Shown here piece after piece: positions 18,185 through 20,016 of a DNA stretch of 20,016 nt; position 1 is the first letter of the stretch, and each line of letters opens with the position of its first letter. The stretch is taken from positions 1 through 20,016 of the forward strand of contig LLCB01000584.1 of NCBI GenBank assembly GCA_001414345.1. Direction: 5' to 3'. The stretch comes from Hymenoscyphus infarciens (taxonomy: Eukaryota > Ascomycota > Leotiomycetes > Helotiales > Helotiaceae). The notes under the pieces were generated by a model that ran no database searches, was not told the DNA's origin, and saw only the letters and a list, made by a program, of their open reading frames with translations. The translations under genes were made by a program, and so were the position numbers.

Positions 18185-18529
18185 TTTAAGTTAATTAATT
18201 CTTACCTTTTACTTCTTATATAATCTATTATTACTTTATAAACTATGACTAATCTAAGACTTATAGATAATCCTAATTTATAGACTCTTTTTCTAAGAGT
18301 ATAGAGTAGTTTTCTTTTATAATAAATTCGTCTTTATATATAAGGTCTTCTTTTATTATAATATCTCTTATATTAATAACTTTTCTAAGTTCTAGTATAT
18401 ATATAAGGAAGTTATTAGAGGACTCTTAGCCTACTAATATTCCTTTATATAACTTATTAGCTAGTTTTTTTTTAATGTTTTTAACTTTTATTTCTTTTAA
18501 TATTAAAGTATAATAAAGAGATCTAAGAG
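18185..18529 (-). pseudogene. Copia integrase C-terminal/hinge fragment on the minus strand
   Basis: On the minus strand, reading from 18529 downwards, the frame gives SLRSLYYTLILKEIKVKNIK, then KKLANKLYKGILVG, a stop (Trp or Tyr position), ESSNNFLIYILELRKVINIR, and IIIKEDLIYKDEF. This is the conserved segment after the copia integrase core (family: K..KL.PRA..G.LVGYE..N.Y.V..P..K.V..SRDV.F.E). Towards 18190 it runs into a stop-rich stretch that is Gln-rich if TAA/TAG are read as former CAA/CAG. It differs from the equivalent Copia-1 region (10500-10680), so it may belong to the Copia-2 family. It is cut at a TA (18530-18531) by type I copy 6. Confidence 0.75.
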
Positions 18530-18531
18530 TA

Positions 18532-20009
18532 CTTATATACCCTCTATTAGGGTTTTAAGCTAGTATTAACTTAGACTTAATACTGGTTTAATACTAGTTT
18601 AAGATATTAGTTATTTCTTAAAGTAGCTCTAATATATTTTATAAAACGATTTAAAATAAGAAACTGATTTATAAAACGATTTAAGATAATTTAAGCTGAT
18701 TTATAAAACGATTTAAAGTAAGAAATTAATTTATAATCTAGCTCTTAACTTAGTTTAAAAAATATATCTAAAATAAAGTACTTAAAAGAAAAAATAAAAA
18801 GTCTAGAGAAAGTATGTTTTTTTTTAAAAGCGATTTAAATAGCTTTTTATATATTAACTTTAATTAATAATTATATATTAATAATTCTTATAATTAAGGC
18901 TACTAATATATAAAAAATAAAAGTTATATAACTAAAGTAGGTTATATAGTAGAGTATAGCTTTTATACTAAGATTACTCTTATTAAATATAGTATACTAT
19001 ATATAACTAGCTATATAATTACTAAGACCTAGTATATAAGCTACTTCTATCTTTGACTTTAACTTTAATACTTTAACTTTAATATCTTTAACTTTAATAT
19101 TTTTAACTTTAATACTTTATTTTAATAATAATAATAACTATTTATTACTATTATATTATATTTCTTACTTAGTATTAGGCTACTTATTAGTATTATAATC
19201 TAGGTTATATTTAATATATTTACTACTTTAGTTAATTCTATATTATTAAATAATATTAGCTAGTATAAGTATATTTTATAGTTAGACTTTTAGTAAAGTA
19301 AATAAGAAGCTTTAAGTTAGTTACCTAGTAAATTAGAAGTATTAGATTTATTATCTATGTTATTATTATTACTATTACTATTACTTTTATAATATATACT
19401 ATTTTTACTCTTACTTTTTAAACTAATATATATATCTTATAGTTTCTAACTAATTAACTAATCTAACTAATTAAATTAAGGTATATATATAAGAATAATG
19501 TTATTTAGGTTAGTAAAATTAGTAAAATTAGTAGAATTAGTAGAAGTAGGACTTAGGTATTTAATAAACTAGAGTATATTATATAAGAGTAGTATAGTTA
19601 TATAATATATACCTAATTATATGATTCTAGTCTTTTTTTATATATATTTTTAAGTAATAAATAGTTTTTAGTACTAATTTAATACTATTTTAATACTAAG
19701 TTATTACTAGTTTAAAGTAGGTCTAGAACTAAGTTAAACTAGTTTAAGATAGGTTTAATATTAACTTAACTTATCTAACCTAGTTTATAACCTAGTTTAA
19801 CTTACTAAAACAAGTTAGGTTTTATTACTATAAATTATCTTAAGTTAGTTTTAAAGTATATTAAACCTAGTTCTTAAATTATTTTAAACTATTTTAATCT
19901 AGTTTATAAACTAGCTTAAATATACTTCTAGAATTAGTTTAAATTATTTTAAGTTAAGGTTAAACTAGATTTAACCTTATCTTAAAACCCTTATTAGTTA
20001 GTAGTAAAG
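18532..20009 (-). mobile_element. Type I non-autonomous TIR element, copy 6 (right boundary)
   Basis: This 1478-bp minus-strand copy has TA at 18530-18531 and 20010-20011. The left end CTTATATACCCTCTATTAG is the 3' terminus and the right end is the 5' terminus identical to copy 0. It has the 3' array (about 18630-18735), the core (about 18790-19620) and the 5' module. It is the most mutated copy: I see no CpG at all from 18840 to 20016, and the TCG and TCGAAG arrays have become TTA/TTAAAG-like tracts (about 19050-19140). The microsatellite positions are still traceable, so the order of parts is conserved. Confidence 0.85.
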
Positions 20010-20016
20010 TATTTAT
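19890..20016 (-). repeat. Right arm of perfect 127-bp inverted repeat
   Basis: This is the exact reverse complement of 1-127. It is the 5' end of the minus-strand type I element 18532-20009, followed by TA (20010-20011) and TTTAT. Other type I copies in the window differ from this arm at many positions, so full identity between just these two is notable. Confidence 0.95.

Noticed and set aside
1..20016. Giant cargo transposon such as a Starship, Helitron or Maverick
   Set aside because: No tyrosine recombinase, Rep/helicase or polymerase B frame was seen. The content is nested retrotransposon and small TIR-element sequence only.
1..20016. Mitochondrial or bacterial AT-rich DNA
   Set aside because: CpG-rich islands inside AT-rich sequence, LTR retrotransposons and C-to-T decay at CpA point to a fungal nuclear repeat region.

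Overview
The window looks like a transposon graveyard from the nuclear genome of a filamentous ascomycete (Pezizomycotina) with strong repeat-induced point mutation (RIP). I see no host gene, tRNA or rRNA. Nearly every interruption of the recognisable reading frames is a TAA or TAG where Gln or Trp is expected. Cys and His codons have become Tyr (TGT or CAC/CAT to TAT/TAC), and GC-rich blocks survive mainly where C is followed by G. This is the C-to-T, CpA-preferring pattern of RIP. The species cannot be named from the sequence.

Layout. (1) A perfect 127-bp inverted repeat forms the two ends of the window (1-127 and 19890-20016). Each arm is the 5' end of one element type. (2) Two related non-autonomous TIR elements without a transposase account for much of the window. 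Type I (about 1.45-1.70 kb) has near-complete copies at 128-1726 (+), 3500-5201 (+), 15339-16785 (-) and 18532-20009 (-), plus a fragment at 8-125. Type II (about 2.0-2.1 kb) has copies at 1906-5698 (-, split by a type I copy), 6696-8743 (+) and 12488-14457 (+). Both types have similar imperfect TIRs, sit at TA dinucleotides and share a core of about 0.9 kb, but carry different subterminal tandem arrays. (3) A complete but dead Ty1/copia retrotransposon, called Copia-1 here, lies at 5791-15117 with 498/500-bp LTRs and a 5-bp target duplication (AAAAT). Removing its two type II insertions with one TA each leaves a single uninterrupted-phase frame of about 1411 codons: gag, zinc knuckle, protease, integrase, RT and RNase H. 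(4) Copia-1 itself sits inside the RT of a second copia element, Copia-2, whose pieces are at 5701-5790, 15123-15336 and 16788-17735. (5) Two further copia scraps lie on the minus strand at 1729-1903 and 18185-18529.

Inferred order of events: Copia-2 is the oldest recognisable layer. Copia-1 inserted into it, then type II elements inserted into Copia-1, and type I elements inserted into a type II element, into Copia-2 and probably into another type I copy. RIP acted with different intensity on different copies. The outermost type I copies have lost even their CpG sites.

Nothing here appears able to encode a working protein. The most interesting points are the TA-inserting, transposase-less type I/type II pair with a swapped core, the perfect inverted termini of the 20-kb block, and the clean nesting, which allows exact reconstruction of element boundaries.
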